Origin: Pseudomonas sp. MF4836
GTDB lineage: Bacteria; Pseudomonadota; Gammaproteobacteria; Pseudomonadales; Pseudomonadaceae
Direction of reading: 5' to 3'
DNA: 64,000 nucleotides
Assembly (NCBI RefSeq): GCF_002018875.1
Contig: NZ_MVOL01000001.1
Span: 1-64,000 of the forward strand
Below, piece by piece: positions 6,977 through 15,117 of this stretch (within the stretch, counting starts at the first letter, position 1; every line of letters starts with the position of its first letter). A model generated the notes under the pieces. The model was not told where the DNA came from, made no database searches, and worked only from the letters and a program-made list of their open reading frames with translations. Both the position numbers and the translations under genes were made by a program.

Positions 6977-9010
6977 ATGGGGTGGTTGCAATCACGCCGC
7001 CTGCGCTACGGCGTGGGCGCGATCGGCTTGGTATTTGCGGTGCTGGCGCTGTTGCGGCTGGTGTTTGTGCTGGGGTTCTCCGGGATTGACCTGGCGGCCG
7101 CCGAAGACAAATCGCCGCTGCTGCAAACCCTGGGCATCGGCCTGCGCTTCGACCTGCGTCTGGCCCTGTTGCTGATGCTGCCCCTGGCGCTGCTGGCCTG
7201 GCTGCCGCGCTGGAACCTGCTGCGGGTGCCGGCCCTGCGTTGGCTGGCCCGGGGGTATCTGCTGCTGGTGCTGGGGGCGGTGGGGCTGGTGTACATCGTC
7301 GATTTCGGTCACTACGCCTACCTCGGCGTGCGCATCAACGCCACGGTGCTGCGTTACCTCGACGACGCGCAGATCTCGCGGCAGATGGTCTGGGAAACCT
7401 ACCCGGTGCTCTGGATCAGCCTGGCTTGGCTGGTCGCGCTGGGGCTGTGGTTATGGGCCCTGGTCAAGCTGGAGCGGCTGACCCTGGATCGCCCGGCCCG
7501 GCCCATCGGCACCCTGGCCGTGGCCTCGGCCGCCGTGGTGGGGGTTGTCGCCGTGCTGCTGGCGCTGCTGGGGCGGGTGGAAAAGCTCAACCTGGAAAAC
7601 CCCGTGCCCCTGCGCTGGAGCGATGCGTTTTTCTCGGGCAACAGCCAGGTCGCGGCCCTGGGCCTGAACCCGGTGCTGTTTCTGTACGACACCCTCAAGG
7701 CCGGCCAGGCGCAATTCGACGAAGCCCAGGTGCGCCAACATTACCCGGCCGTGGCCCGCTACCTGGGGGTGCAGCAGCCGGATGCGCAGCGCCTGAACTT
7801 CAGCCGTGAGCAGGGCGTGCAGCCTTACCGAGCAACGGGGCAACGGCCACCGAATGTGATCTTCGTCATGCTCGAATCCCTCGGCACCAGCGCGGTCGGC
7901 GCCTACGGCAACCCGCTGAACCCGACGCCCAACCTGGACAAGCTGGCGAGCCAGAGCTGGTTCTTCAAACACTTCTACGTGCCGGTCACCGGCACCGCGA
8001 AAACCGTGTGGGCCAGCATCACCGGGGTGCCCGACGTCACCCGCCAGGAGACCGCGACCCGCCACCCGCTGATCACCCGCCAGCACAGCCTGATCAATGC
8101 GTTCGAGGGCTATCAGCGCCTGTACATGATTGGCGGCAACGCCGGCTGGGCCAACATCAATGCGCTGATCCGCCAGAGCATCGACGGCGTGCAGCTCTAC
8201 GACGAGAGCTACTGGAAGTCGCCGCTGGTGGACGTCTGGGGCATCTCCGACCTCGACCTGTTCAAGGAAAGCGACGCCCTGCTGCGCGCCGTGCCCAAAG
8301 ACCAACCGTTCTTCGCCTACCTGCAAACCTCGGGCAACCACCGGCCGTTCACCATCCCCAAAAGCAACGACGGTTTTGAGGTCAAACAGCTGACTCTGGA
8401 GCAGGTGCAAGCCGCCGGCTCCCGCAGCCTGGAGCAATACAACGCGGTGCGCCTGCTGGACTTCAACATCGGCCGGCTGATGGACATCGCCAAGGCCGGG
8501 GGCTACTACGACAACACGATTTTTGTGTTCTTCGGTGACCACAACACCCGCATCAGCCAGATCCCGCACATGGCCCCGGCCTTTGAACAGCTAGGGCTGG
8601 AAAGCAACAACGTGCCGCTGCTGATCCATGCCCCGGGGCTGTTGCAGCCACGGGTGATCGAAGAAGCGGTGGGGCTGGCTGATCTGCTGCCCACGGTGGC
8701 CGGCATGGCGGGCATGTCCTTCACCAACGGCGCCATGGGGCGGGATATTCAACAGCCAGCGCCGGAAGGGCAGCGGGTAGTGCCGTTGGTATTAAGGGAA
8801 GGGACCTTCCCGGTGATCGGCGGCGTGACCCAGGACTTCCTGCTGCAAATGCAACACGACGGCAGCGGGCCGACCCTGCATGATTTGGCCTCACCGACCC
8901 CACGTGACGACGTGGCCCAGCAACACCCCGAAGAGTTTCAGCGGTTGCTGGAACTGACTCGGGGGCTGCACGAAACGGCACGCCTGATGCTGTATAGGAA
9001 TGTGCGTTAG
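6977..9010 (+). CDS. LtaS-like sulfatase/phosphoglycerol-transferase family protein
   Basis: 677 aa. The N-terminal third carries five hydrophobic segments, and the rest is a periplasmic alkaline-phosphatase-fold domain. The metal and nucleophile motifs of the LtaS/OpgB/sulfatase group can be seen: Glu in IFVMLESLGTSA, the probable nucleophilic Thr in GTAKTVWASITG, and Asp-His in FFGDHNTR, with a further His in SGNHRPF. Members transfer phosphoglycerol or phosphoethanolamine to glycans or lipids. The start is supported by GAGG upstream of ATG. It is the last gene of a three-gene operon. Confidence 0.88.
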   Translation: MGWLQSRRLRYGVGAIGLVFAVLALLRLVFVLGFSGIDLAAAEDKSPLLQTLGIGLRFDLRLALLLMLPLALLAWLPRWNLLRVPALRWLARGYLLLVLGAVGLVYIVDFGHYAYLGVRINATVLRYLDDAQISRQMVWETYPVLWISLAWLVALGLWLWALVKLERLTLDRPARPIGTLAVASAAVVGVVAVLLALLGRVEKLNLENPVPLRWSDAFFSGNSQVAALGLNPVLFLYDTLKAGQAQFDEAQVRQHYPAVARYLGVQQPDAQRLNFSREQGVQPYRATGQRPPNVIFVMLESLGTSAVGAYGNPLNPTPNLDKLASQSWFFKHFYVPVTGTAKTVWASITGVPDVTRQETATRHPLITRQHSLINAFEGYQRLYMIGGNAGWANINALIRQSIDGVQLYDESYWKSPLVDVWGISDLDLFKESDALLRAVPKDQPFFAYLQTSGNHRPFTIPKSNDGFEVKQLTLEQVQAAGSRSLEQYNAVRLLDFNIGRLMDIAKAGGYYDNTIFVFFGDHNTRISQIPHMAPAFEQLGLESNNVPLLIHAPGLLQPRVIEEAVGLADLLPTVAGMAGMSFTNGAMGRDIQQPAPEGQRVVPLVLREGTFPVIGGVTQDFLLQMQHDGSGPTLHDLASPTPRDDVAQQHPEEFQRLLELTRGLHETARLMLYRNVR

Positions 9011-9011
9011 T

Positions 9012-9136
9012 TGTAGCCGCTGCCGAGGCACGAGGCTGCGCTGGCCGGTGCAGACGCCGTGGTGTGTCAGGCATATGGATAGCGTTCTCAAGGGCCAGCG
9101 TCCGAACGCGGCCCGAGTCTAGCGGCAGCGGCTACA
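9012..9136. repeat. REPIN-type element, family 2
   Basis: The left end TGTAGCCGCTGCCGAGG and the right end AGCGGCAGCGGCTACA are inverted copies, giving a 125-bp element. An internal match GACGCCGTGG..GTGTCAGG is shared with the copy at 53932-54032. The right end overlaps the stop codon of the amidohydrolase gene, so the element supplies that TAG. Confidence 0.8.
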
Positions 9137-10550
9137 GGTTGGTTTGCAGTCGGCGTACCGCGTCGCGGGCCTGGGCGCCGAGTTCGGCGAGGTCGAGGTC
9201 GGGCAACTGGTCGTTGTCCACCGTCAGCCGCCCGCCCACCAGCAAGGCGCGCAAGGTCGGGCGGCCGCCGCCGACCACCGGGCCGATGGCCGGGTCGTGC
9301 AGGCCGAAGTAGCGCGGCTGGTCCAGGCGGTAGATCGCCAGGTCCGCCGCCATGCCCACCTGCAGGCTACCCACCGCGTCCAGGCCCAATACCCTGGCCC
9401 CGCCCGCCGTGCCCCAGCGCACCACGTCCTCCACTGTCGCCGCGTGGGCGCCGCCTTCTTCGTCACCGCCGGCATAACGGGGGCGGGCCCGTTCACCGGC
9501 CTTGGCCCGCTGCATCAGCCAGGCAGCGTGGGTTTCGCTGATCATGTCGCAGGCCTCGTTGGAGGCCGCGCCGTCGACGCCGATCGACACCTGCATCCCC
9601 GCCGCTTCCATGGCCACCACATCGGCGATGCCGCTGCCCAGGCGGCCATTGCTTTGCGGGCAGTGGGCGATGCCGGTGCCGCTGGCCCCCAGCAACTGGA
9701 TCTCCTCGGCGTCGAGCTTCACCAGGTGGGCGAGCCACACGTCCGGCCCCAGCCATTCCTGCTCGGCACAAAACGCCACCGGCGACAGACCGTGGCGCTG
9801 CTGCACCTCGTTTTGATACTCCACGGTTTCGCTGAGGTGGCTGTGCAAGCGAATGCCCAGGCGCCGGGCGACCCGGGCGGTTTCCCGCAGGTGCTCCGGG
9901 GGCATGGAGTAGGGCGGACTGGTGGGCGCCATCACCACCCGGCGCCAGGCATCAGCGGCCGGATCGTGGTAGCGCCGCACCAGACGCTCGACGTCGTCCA
10001 GGTACTGCGTGAGGGTTTCCGGCCCCGCAGCCGTCCGGCCTTCGGCCTGACGCACCTGCGTCGCCCCGCCCCGGCACAGCACAAAGCGCAGCCCCAGGCG
10101 TTCGGCTTCCTCGAACAGCACCTCGGCGCTGTCGAACTGCATGCCCGGCAGGTACAGGTAATGGTGGTCGGCGACGGTGGCGCAGCCGGAGCGCGCCAAT
10201 TCCACCAGGCCGATGCGCGCCGCCAGGCGAAAGCTCTGCTCGTCGAACAGGCCACGGTAGCGATAGGGCACCGCCCCCAGCCACGCCCCCAGGCTCTGGT
10301 CGATGCCGGCGGGAATGCCCTTGAGCAGCGACTGGAACAGGTGATGGTGGGTGTTGACCCACGCCGGATAGACCACGCAATCCCGGGCGTCCAGCACACG
10401 CTCCCCGGGCAACGGGGGCAGGGCACCGAGGGCGGCAATGCGGCCGTCGATGATGCGGATATCCGGCCCGGCATGGCGCGCGGCCGCGCCGGGCAAACCG
10501 GTGAGAATCGCGCTGGCATTGCGCACCAGCCAGCTGTGTTGAAGGTTCAT
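9132..10550 (-). CDS. Amidohydrolase of the 8-oxoguanine/isoxanthopterin deaminase type
   Basis: 472 aa. The metal site of the amidohydrolase superfamily is present: H68-H69-H70 (VNTHHHLFQ), HLSET for the beta-5/6 histidine, WLAHLVK, and GVDGAASNEACDMISE for the catalytic Asp. The layout follows the 8-oxoguanine deaminases of Pseudomonas (THHH..Q, HSHLSET, AHCPQSN.RL, GVDG.ASN). The C-terminal substrate region differs, reading PVVGGGRPTLRALL where I recall the known enzymes having GADRAD. A related purine, pterin or triazine substrate is therefore as likely. The ATG at 10550 has GGAG six bases upstream. It is the last gene of the ABC/Rieske cluster, 40 bases after the permease. Confidence 0.8.
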   Translation of the reverse strand: MNLQHSWLVRNASAILTGLPGAAARHAGPDIRIIDGRIAALGALPPLPGERVLDARDCVVYPAWVNTHHHLFQSLLKGIPAGIDQSLGAWLGAVPYRYRGLFDEQSFRLAARIGLVELARSGCATVADHHYLYLPGMQFDSAEVLFEEAERLGLRFVLCRGGATQVRQAEGRTAAGPETLTQYLDDVERLVRRYHDPAADAWRRVVMAPTSPPYSMPPEHLRETARVARRLGIRLHSHLSETVEYQNEVQQRHGLSPVAFCAEQEWLGPDVWLAHLVKLDAEEIQLLGASGTGIAHCPQSNGRLGSGIADVVAMEAAGMQVSIGVDGAASNEACDMISETHAAWLMQRAKAGERARPRYAGGDEEGGAHAATVEDVVRWGTAGGARVLGLDAVGSLQVGMAADLAIYRLDQPRYFGLHDPAIGPVVGGGRPTLRALLVGGRLTVDNDQLPDLDLAELGAQARDAVRRLQTNL

Positions 10551-10590
10551 ATGAGGCTCCATGCGCCGCACTTGCGGCGGACTCAAAAGG

Positions 10591-11394
10591 TTAGCCGAAT
10601 TCGCTTTCGTGCCAATTGCGCAGGCTCAGGCGGGCGAGCAGCGCCATCAGGCTGAACAGCGCGACACCGGTCAGGGCGATCAGCACCAGGGCGGCAAACA
10701 GCCGGGGAATATTCAGTTGGAAGCCGGCCTGGAGAATCTGGTACGCCAACCCGGCGCCGGTACCGCCGGTGCCGGCGACGAACTCCGCCACCACCGCGCC
10801 GATCAGCGCCAGCCCGCTGGCAATCCGCAGCCCGGCAAAGAAACACGGCAGGGCACTGGGAATGCGCAGGCGCAGCAACACCTGCCAGCGGCTGGCGCGG
10901 TTCAAGCGGAACAGGTTGAGCAGGCCGGGGTTGACGCTGCGCAGGCCGAGCACGGTGTTGGCGATGATCGGGAAGATCGCCACCAGGGTCGCGCAAATCA
11001 CCAGCGCCACCGTGGTGTTGCTGCACCAGATGATGATCAGCGGCGCCACCGCCACCACCGGGGTGACCTGCAACAGAATGGCGTAGGGAAACAGGCTGGC
11101 CTCCAGCACCCGGCTCTGCACAAAGACAAAGGCCGCCAGGGTGCCGATCAGCACCGCCAGGGCGAACGAGAAGAAGGTGATCTTCAGGGTCATCCACAGT
11201 GCGCCAAACAGCATCGGGCCATCGCTGACCAGGGTGCGACCGATGTCGGCCGGGGACGGCACCAGGTACACCGGCACCTGCCAGGCCACGCAAGCCAATT
11301 GCCACAGGCCCAGCAACACGGCGCCGAGCAACAGCGGCGAGACGATGCGCAAGACCGTGGGGTGACGCAACCAGGGGGTAAAGGATGGGCTCAT
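10591..11394 (-). CDS. ABC transporter permease (SsuC/TauC/NrtB family)
   Basis: 267 aa with six predicted membrane segments. The cytoplasmic coupling loop is recognisable in LRLRIPSALPCFFAGLRIASGLALIG, the EAA-like motif of nitrate/sulfonate/taurine-type permeases. The start at 11394 is preceded by a GAGAG site, and a longer frame to 11433 is less likely. It forms an importer with the ATPase gene just upstream (22-base gap) and the binding protein at the head of the cluster. Confidence 0.9.
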   Translation of the reverse strand: MSPSFTPWLRHPTVLRIVSPLLLGAVLLGLWQLACVAWQVPVYLVPSPADIGRTLVSDGPMLFGALWMTLKITFFSFALAVLIGTLAAFVFVQSRVLEASLFPYAILLQVTPVVAVAPLIIIWCSNTTVALVICATLVAIFPIIANTVLGLRSVNPGLLNLFRLNRASRWQVLLRLRIPSALPCFFAGLRIASGLALIGAVVAEFVAGTGGTGAGLAYQILQAGFQLNIPRLFAALVLIALTGVALFSLMALLARLSLRNWHESEFG

Positions 11395-11416
11395 GATCGG
11401 GCTCTCGGAAAGGAAC

Positions 11417-12259
11417 TCAGCAAGGATCGCCATTGGCCTGGGCCAGCAGCCGGGACAGATGCGCGCACTGCTCGATAAAGGCCGGGGAGGTGCGGTAGGC
11501 CTCGTCCCGATGCAGCGGGCCGTCGATCGCTACATCGGCGATCACCCGCCCCGGGCGTGCGCCCATCACCACCACCCGCGACGACAGGTACACCGCCTCG
11601 AAAATGCTGTGGGTGACAAACACCACGGTCAGGTCGCGGCTGGCCCAGAGCTGGCGCAGGTCACTGTCGAGCTTGTTGCGGGTGAACTCGTCCAGGGCGC
11701 CGAAGGGCTCGTCCATCAACAGCAGGTTGGGCTCGGTGGCCAGGGCCCGGGCGATGGAGGCGCGCATCTGCATGCCGCCGGACAACTCCCGCGGGTACAC
11801 CTGGCTGAAGCCGCCCAGGCCCACCAGCGCCAGGGCCGCATCGACCTTGGGCTGGCTCTGTTCCTTGGGTATGCCGGCCAGGTCCAGGGGCAGGCGCACG
11901 TTGTCGCTGACCCGGGCCCAGGGCATCAGCGTCGCCTCCTGGAACACCATGGCCAGGCTGCGCCCCGGGGTGTGGGTGGCCGGACGGTCCTTGCCCCACC
12001 AACGCACGTGGCCGGCGGAGGGTTGCTCCAGGCCGGCGAACATCTTCAGCAAGGTGCTTTTGCCACAGCCCGACGGGCCGAGCAGCGACACGAACTCGCC
12101 GCGCTGGATCGCCAGCCTGACCCGGCTCAAGGCGTGGGTGCCGTTGCTGTAGGTTTTTTCCACCTGGTTGGCGAACAGCGGCGTTTGCACGCCGACGCTG
12201 TCGGCGGCGGGCAAGGGCTGTGGCTGGGCGTTGGCCCGGGTAATGGTCTGCATCAACAT
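11417..12259 (-). CDS. ABC transporter ATP-binding protein (SsuB/TauB family)
   Basis: 280 aa. Walker A GPSGCGKSTLLKM, Q-loop VFQEATLMPW, signature LSGGMQMRASIARAL, Walker B LLLMDEPFGALDE and switch His in VFVTHSIFEAVYL are all intact. These are the hallmarks of the nitrate/sulfonate/taurine importer class. The start at 12259 has GGGGAG at good spacing, and an in-frame ATG at 12280 is an alternative. About 25 residues before the ATPase core are not conserved in the family. Confidence 0.92.
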   Translation of the reverse strand: MLMQTITRANAQPQPLPAADSVGVQTPLFANQVEKTYSNGTHALSRVRLAIQRGEFVSLLGPSGCGKSTLLKMFAGLEQPSAGHVRWWGKDRPATHTPGRSLAMVFQEATLMPWARVSDNVRLPLDLAGIPKEQSQPKVDAALALVGLGGFSQVYPRELSGGMQMRASIARALATEPNLLLMDEPFGALDEFTRNKLDSDLRQLWASRDLTVVFVTHSIFEAVYLSSRVVVMGARPGRVIADVAIDGPLHRDEAYRTSPAFIEQCAHLSRLLAQANGDPC

Positions 12260-12290
12260 CGCGCTCTCCCCTGAGGTCATGAGCGGCTGG

Positions 12291-12311
12291 AAAAACCCCG
12301 GCGCACCGGGG
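12291..12311 (-). terminator. Intra-cluster rho-independent terminator
   Basis: On the minus strand CCCCGG-TGCG-CCGGGG is followed by TTTTT. It lies just after the Rieske gene (stop at 12317) and before the ATPase gene start at 12259. It should reduce read-through, giving less transporter ATPase/permease and amidohydrolase than binding protein and oxygenase. A separate promoter for the distal genes is possible. Confidence 0.65.
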
Positions 12312-12316
12312 CGCGG

Positions 12317-13342
12317 TCAGTGGCTGAGGAACACTTCGCTTTCGCCGTGGGCTTCGAGCAGGCCCAGCAGTTGCCGGCGAATCACCAGCCCGGGCTTGTC
12401 CGAGGGCATGTGCAGCTCCACCCGGCGTCGGGTGTCGACACAGGCGTCGTAATCGGTGGCTTCGAGAATGTCCCGGTCCTCGGCGGTGATCGCCGCGTCC
12501 CAGTCGATCAGCTCCCGGGTCGAGCACTGTTCCTCGCTGTCATTGCGATACAGCCATTGCACCAGCATCAGCCGCCCGTCCTCCATGGGCGTGGCGCAGT
12601 TGTAGATGATGTGGTGGATGCCGCTGTCCGGGTACATGCAGCCAAAACGCCGGGAGAAGGGCAGGTAATAGCGGTTGATCAGGTGGCGCTGGGTGATGGG
12701 CTCGGTGCTGCCGGTGATGCGAAAGCTTTCTTCGGGGTTGCGGATCGGCACCCGGGTTTCCGCCTCGAAGCCGTAGTCGGTTTCGCGGAACTCGTAGCCC
12801 GCCGGTTGCGGCTGGTCGAACAGACCGAAGTTGGCCTTGTGCACAAAGGAAAAGTGCGAGTTGTCGAAGGAGTTTTCCATGACCCGCAGCGGGCTGGTTT
12901 TCCACTCTTCATAAAACTGGAAGATGCGCCGGTAGCCCGGGGCGCCGTCCTCGGGAAATTCGGGGATCGGTTGCAGCGGGTCGTCGAGGGCGACCCAGGC
13001 GTAGCCGTATTTTTCCTGGCAATGGAAGGCCTGCACCGCCGCGCCCTTGGGGATCATGCCGGCGGGGTTTTGCGGGATCTTCACGCAGGTGCCCGTGCAG
13101 TCGTATTCCCAACCGTGGTAGCCGCAGGCGATGTTGCCTTCTTCGCTGACAAAACCCTTGGACAGCTTGGCGGTGCGGTGGCAGCAGCGGTCGCGCATGG
13201 CCACCGGGGTGCCGTCGGGGCGCTTCCACAGCACTAGGGCTTCGCCCAACAAAGTAAAGGGCTGTGGCCCGGCATCCAGGGCGGACATGGGCAGCAGGGC
13301 GTACCAGAAACGGCGCAATACAGGTTGTTTGGTTACCAACAT
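12317..13342 (-). CDS. Rieske non-haem iron oxygenase, large subunit
   Basis: 341 aa. The Rieske [2Fe-2S] site is C53-x-H55 and C73-x2-H76 (RCCHRTAK and CGYHGWEY). The mononuclear iron site follows as NSFDNSHFSFVH, in the Asp-x2-His-x4-His pattern. The single-chain layout resembles vanillate demethylase and phthalate dioxygenase oxygenases, which need a separate reductase. No reductase gene lies nearby. The substrate is unknown, but the neighbouring importer and purine/pterin-type amidohydrolase suggest an N-heterocycle. The ATG at 13342 is preceded by GAGGA. Confidence 0.88.
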   Translation of the reverse strand: MLVTKQPVLRRFWYALLPMSALDAGPQPFTLLGEALVLWKRPDGTPVAMRDRCCHRTAKLSKGFVSEEGNIACGYHGWEYDCTGTCVKIPQNPAGMIPKGAAVQAFHCQEKYGYAWVALDDPLQPIPEFPEDGAPGYRRIFQFYEEWKTSPLRVMENSFDNSHFSFVHKANFGLFDQPQPAGYEFRETDYGFEAETRVPIRNPEESFRITGSTEPITQRHLINRYYLPFSRRFGCMYPDSGIHHIIYNCATPMEDGRLMLVQWLYRNDSEEQCSTRELIDWDAAITAEDRDILEATDYDACVDTRRRVELHMPSDKPGLVIRRQLLGLLEAHGESEVFLSH

Positions 13343-13419
13343 AACAAGTGTCCTCAGGGTCATCGTCGAGCCGGCTCTGGGGCCTGGCTTCGGGGGCTAT
13401 TGCGGTTGGCAGGGCGTGG

Positions 13420-14442
13420 TCAGCGGCTGGCGGCCTGTTCGGCGGCGGGCAGCACCTTCAAGTCCTGGACGAAGCGCGTGGTGTAGGCCTTTTGCCAAGG
13501 CGCATCGGCGCCGAGCAGGCCGGCTTCCACCATAAAATCGCGGGTGGCTTGCCAGCGCGCATCGCTCATCACCCCGATGCCCTGGGTGGCGGCATCGCCC
13601 CCGGTCACCAGGCGGTATTGCTTGAGGGTCGACAAGCCCCAGGCCAGCAGCTCATCGCTCATGTTCGGGTTGTCGGCCTTGATCAAGGGGTTGGCGCTGG
13701 GGTTGTCCAGGTAGCGCTTCCAGCCCTCCATGGACGCCCGGACAAACGCCTGGACCCGCTCGGGGTGTTGCTCGATCACGTCCTGGCGAGTGACCAGGGT
13801 CGAGCCGTAGGGCGGGTAACCGGCATCGGCGAACAGATAGAACTTGGCCTGCTCACCGGTCTTCAGCGCCTGGAACAACTCCGAGCTGGCATAGGCCTGC
13901 TGGGTGGTGTCGGCGCCCGCCAGGAAGGGTTGCAGGTTGAAGGTGTAGGGCCGGGCCTGGCTGTCCTGCAACCGATACTTGCCCTTGAGCCACGGCCACC
14001 AGGTCTGCTGCCCGGAGGTGGACACCAGCACCTGCTTGTTCTGCAACCCGTCCAGGCCGCTGACATCGGCATGGGTCAGCAAACCCTGGGGGTCACCCTG
14101 AAAGGGCGCGGCCACCGCCACCACCGGCAGGCCCTGCTCCACACTCTTGAGGATTTGCAGGTCGTAATTGACGATAAAGTCCGCCTGCTTATTCACCAGC
14201 AACTGCATGCCGTTGACCTGCGGCCCGCCCATGCGAATGGTCACGTCCAAGCCTTCCTTTGCATACAAACCGTCGGCCAAGGCCTGGTAAAAACCGCCCT
14301 GTTCCGCCTGGGCGTACCAGGACGTGAGCAGCACCACCTTGTCATTGGCCAGGGCCCAGGAGGGCGCCACCAGGGCCGCGGGCAACAGCGCGGTGGCCAG
14401 TAGCGAACGAAGCGGATGACCCAAGGCAAAGCGAGTTTTCAT
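13420..14442 (-). CDS. ABC transporter periplasmic substrate-binding protein (NMT1/SsuA-like)
   Basis: 340 aa with a signal peptide (cleavage near PSWALAND). The mature part opens DKVVLLTSWYAQAEQGGFYQALADGLYAKEGLDVTI, the typical start of NMT1/SsuA/TauA-like binding proteins. GGAG lies upstream of the ATG. It heads a five-gene minus-strand set: binding protein, Rieske oxygenase, ATPase, permease, amidohydrolase. The order, with the oxygenase inside the importer genes, argues that the imported ligand is the oxygenase or amidohydrolase substrate. Confidence 0.9.
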   Translation of the reverse strand: MKTRFALGHPLRSLLATALLPAALVAPSWALANDKVVLLTSWYAQAEQGGFYQALADGLYAKEGLDVTIRMGGPQVNGMQLLVNKQADFIVNYDLQILKSVEQGLPVVAVAAPFQGDPQGLLTHADVSGLDGLQNKQVLVSTSGQQTWWPWLKGKYRLQDSQARPYTFNLQPFLAGADTTQQAYASSELFQALKTGEQAKFYLFADAGYPPYGSTLVTRQDVIEQHPERVQAFVRASMEGWKRYLDNPSANPLIKADNPNMSDELLAWGLSTLKQYRLVTGGDAATQGIGVMSDARWQATRDFMVEAGLLGADAPWQKAYTTRFVQDLKVLPAAEQAASR

Positions 14443-14668
14443 GATGTGTTCTCCACAACGATTCGAAAACCGCCGCGCGCCAAAGCGGCACGCCAGCGAA
14501 GGCCGGTCGGAGAGAACGTGGGAAGAGAGAGGGCGCCAGGGCGCAACGACGTGAACACACGGCTGACACTTCTCTCTTGCCCGGGGCGCTGGCGCCGCGT
14601 TCAAGCATCCGATCGGATGTACGCCCCACGGGGGGCGCAAGAGCAATGTCCTATGCCATCGCTGGCAC

Positions 14669-14941
14669 TAACCGCTTCTACTCGCCAGGAGCCAAAGCCA
14701 GAACTGTGCCAAGTGCTCGCAGCCGCTCAAGCTCGGGTGTTCGGCCATCGGTGGGTAGGGTGAGGCGGGAGGGGATGAATCGCGACGGTGCGAGCTGGGG
14801 CAGGCGAGCGTCAAAGTGGTGCGCAGCCATGGGTTGTTTGGTGTTAATTGCTGATCAAGATTGTGCTGAATCAATGGTTGAGATTGTATTCGATCAGTTG
14901 GCACGACCTCTGCTAAGTCCCCAGTCGAGTAGAAGCGGTCA
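14669..14941. repeat. Long-range inverted repeat flanking about 241 bp
   Basis: The left arm TAACCGCTTCTACTCG (14669-14684) and the right arm CGAGTAGAAGCGGTCA (14926-14941) are reverse complements with one mismatch. The right arm lies just downstream of the sigma-54 promoter. The arms could be binding sites for one regulator of both directions or the ends of a small non-autonomous element. Confidence 0.5.
14898..14914 (+). promoter_or_regulatory. Sigma-54 promoter of the Tsx-like porin gene
   Basis: TTGGCACGACCTCTGCT matches the RpoN consensus YTGGCACGrNNNTTGCW at all but one position, with the correct 10-bp gap between GG and GC. It points at the porin gene 203 bases downstream. An activator of the NtrC type is expected, but none is encoded next to it. 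Nitrogen control (NtrC) would fit uptake of an N-rich compound. Confidence 0.75.
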
Positions 14942-15117
14942 GCACTGAACGGGTCCGACACCGGACACCTCAGCGCAGGGCATTGCTCTGGCGGCATCAC
15001 GCCGCGCACCCGGCAGGGTCGTGCCTCAGCGCAAGCTGAGGGCCAGAACAAGGGTCAGTCCGCAGCCTGGGCATGCCTTGCCGGTGATATCCCCCGATCA
15101 CCTATCAAGGGCCGTCC

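Larger units (their letters stand above)
14443..15117. other. Intergenic control region between ABC operon and porin gene
   Basis: 675 bases with no convincing gene. It holds the divergent promoters of the ABC/Rieske operon (left) and the Tsx-like porin (right). I see a sigma-54 promoter at 14898-14914 and a 16-bp inverted repeat with arms at 14669-14684 and 14926-14941. A GC-rich hairpin-like stretch, CTCAGCGCAAGCTGAG, lies near 15026. Confidence 0.6.

Noticed and set aside
14643..14662. Sigma-54-like site on the minus strand before the ABC operon
   Set aside because: GG and GC are 11 bp apart instead of 10, which normally abolishes activity.
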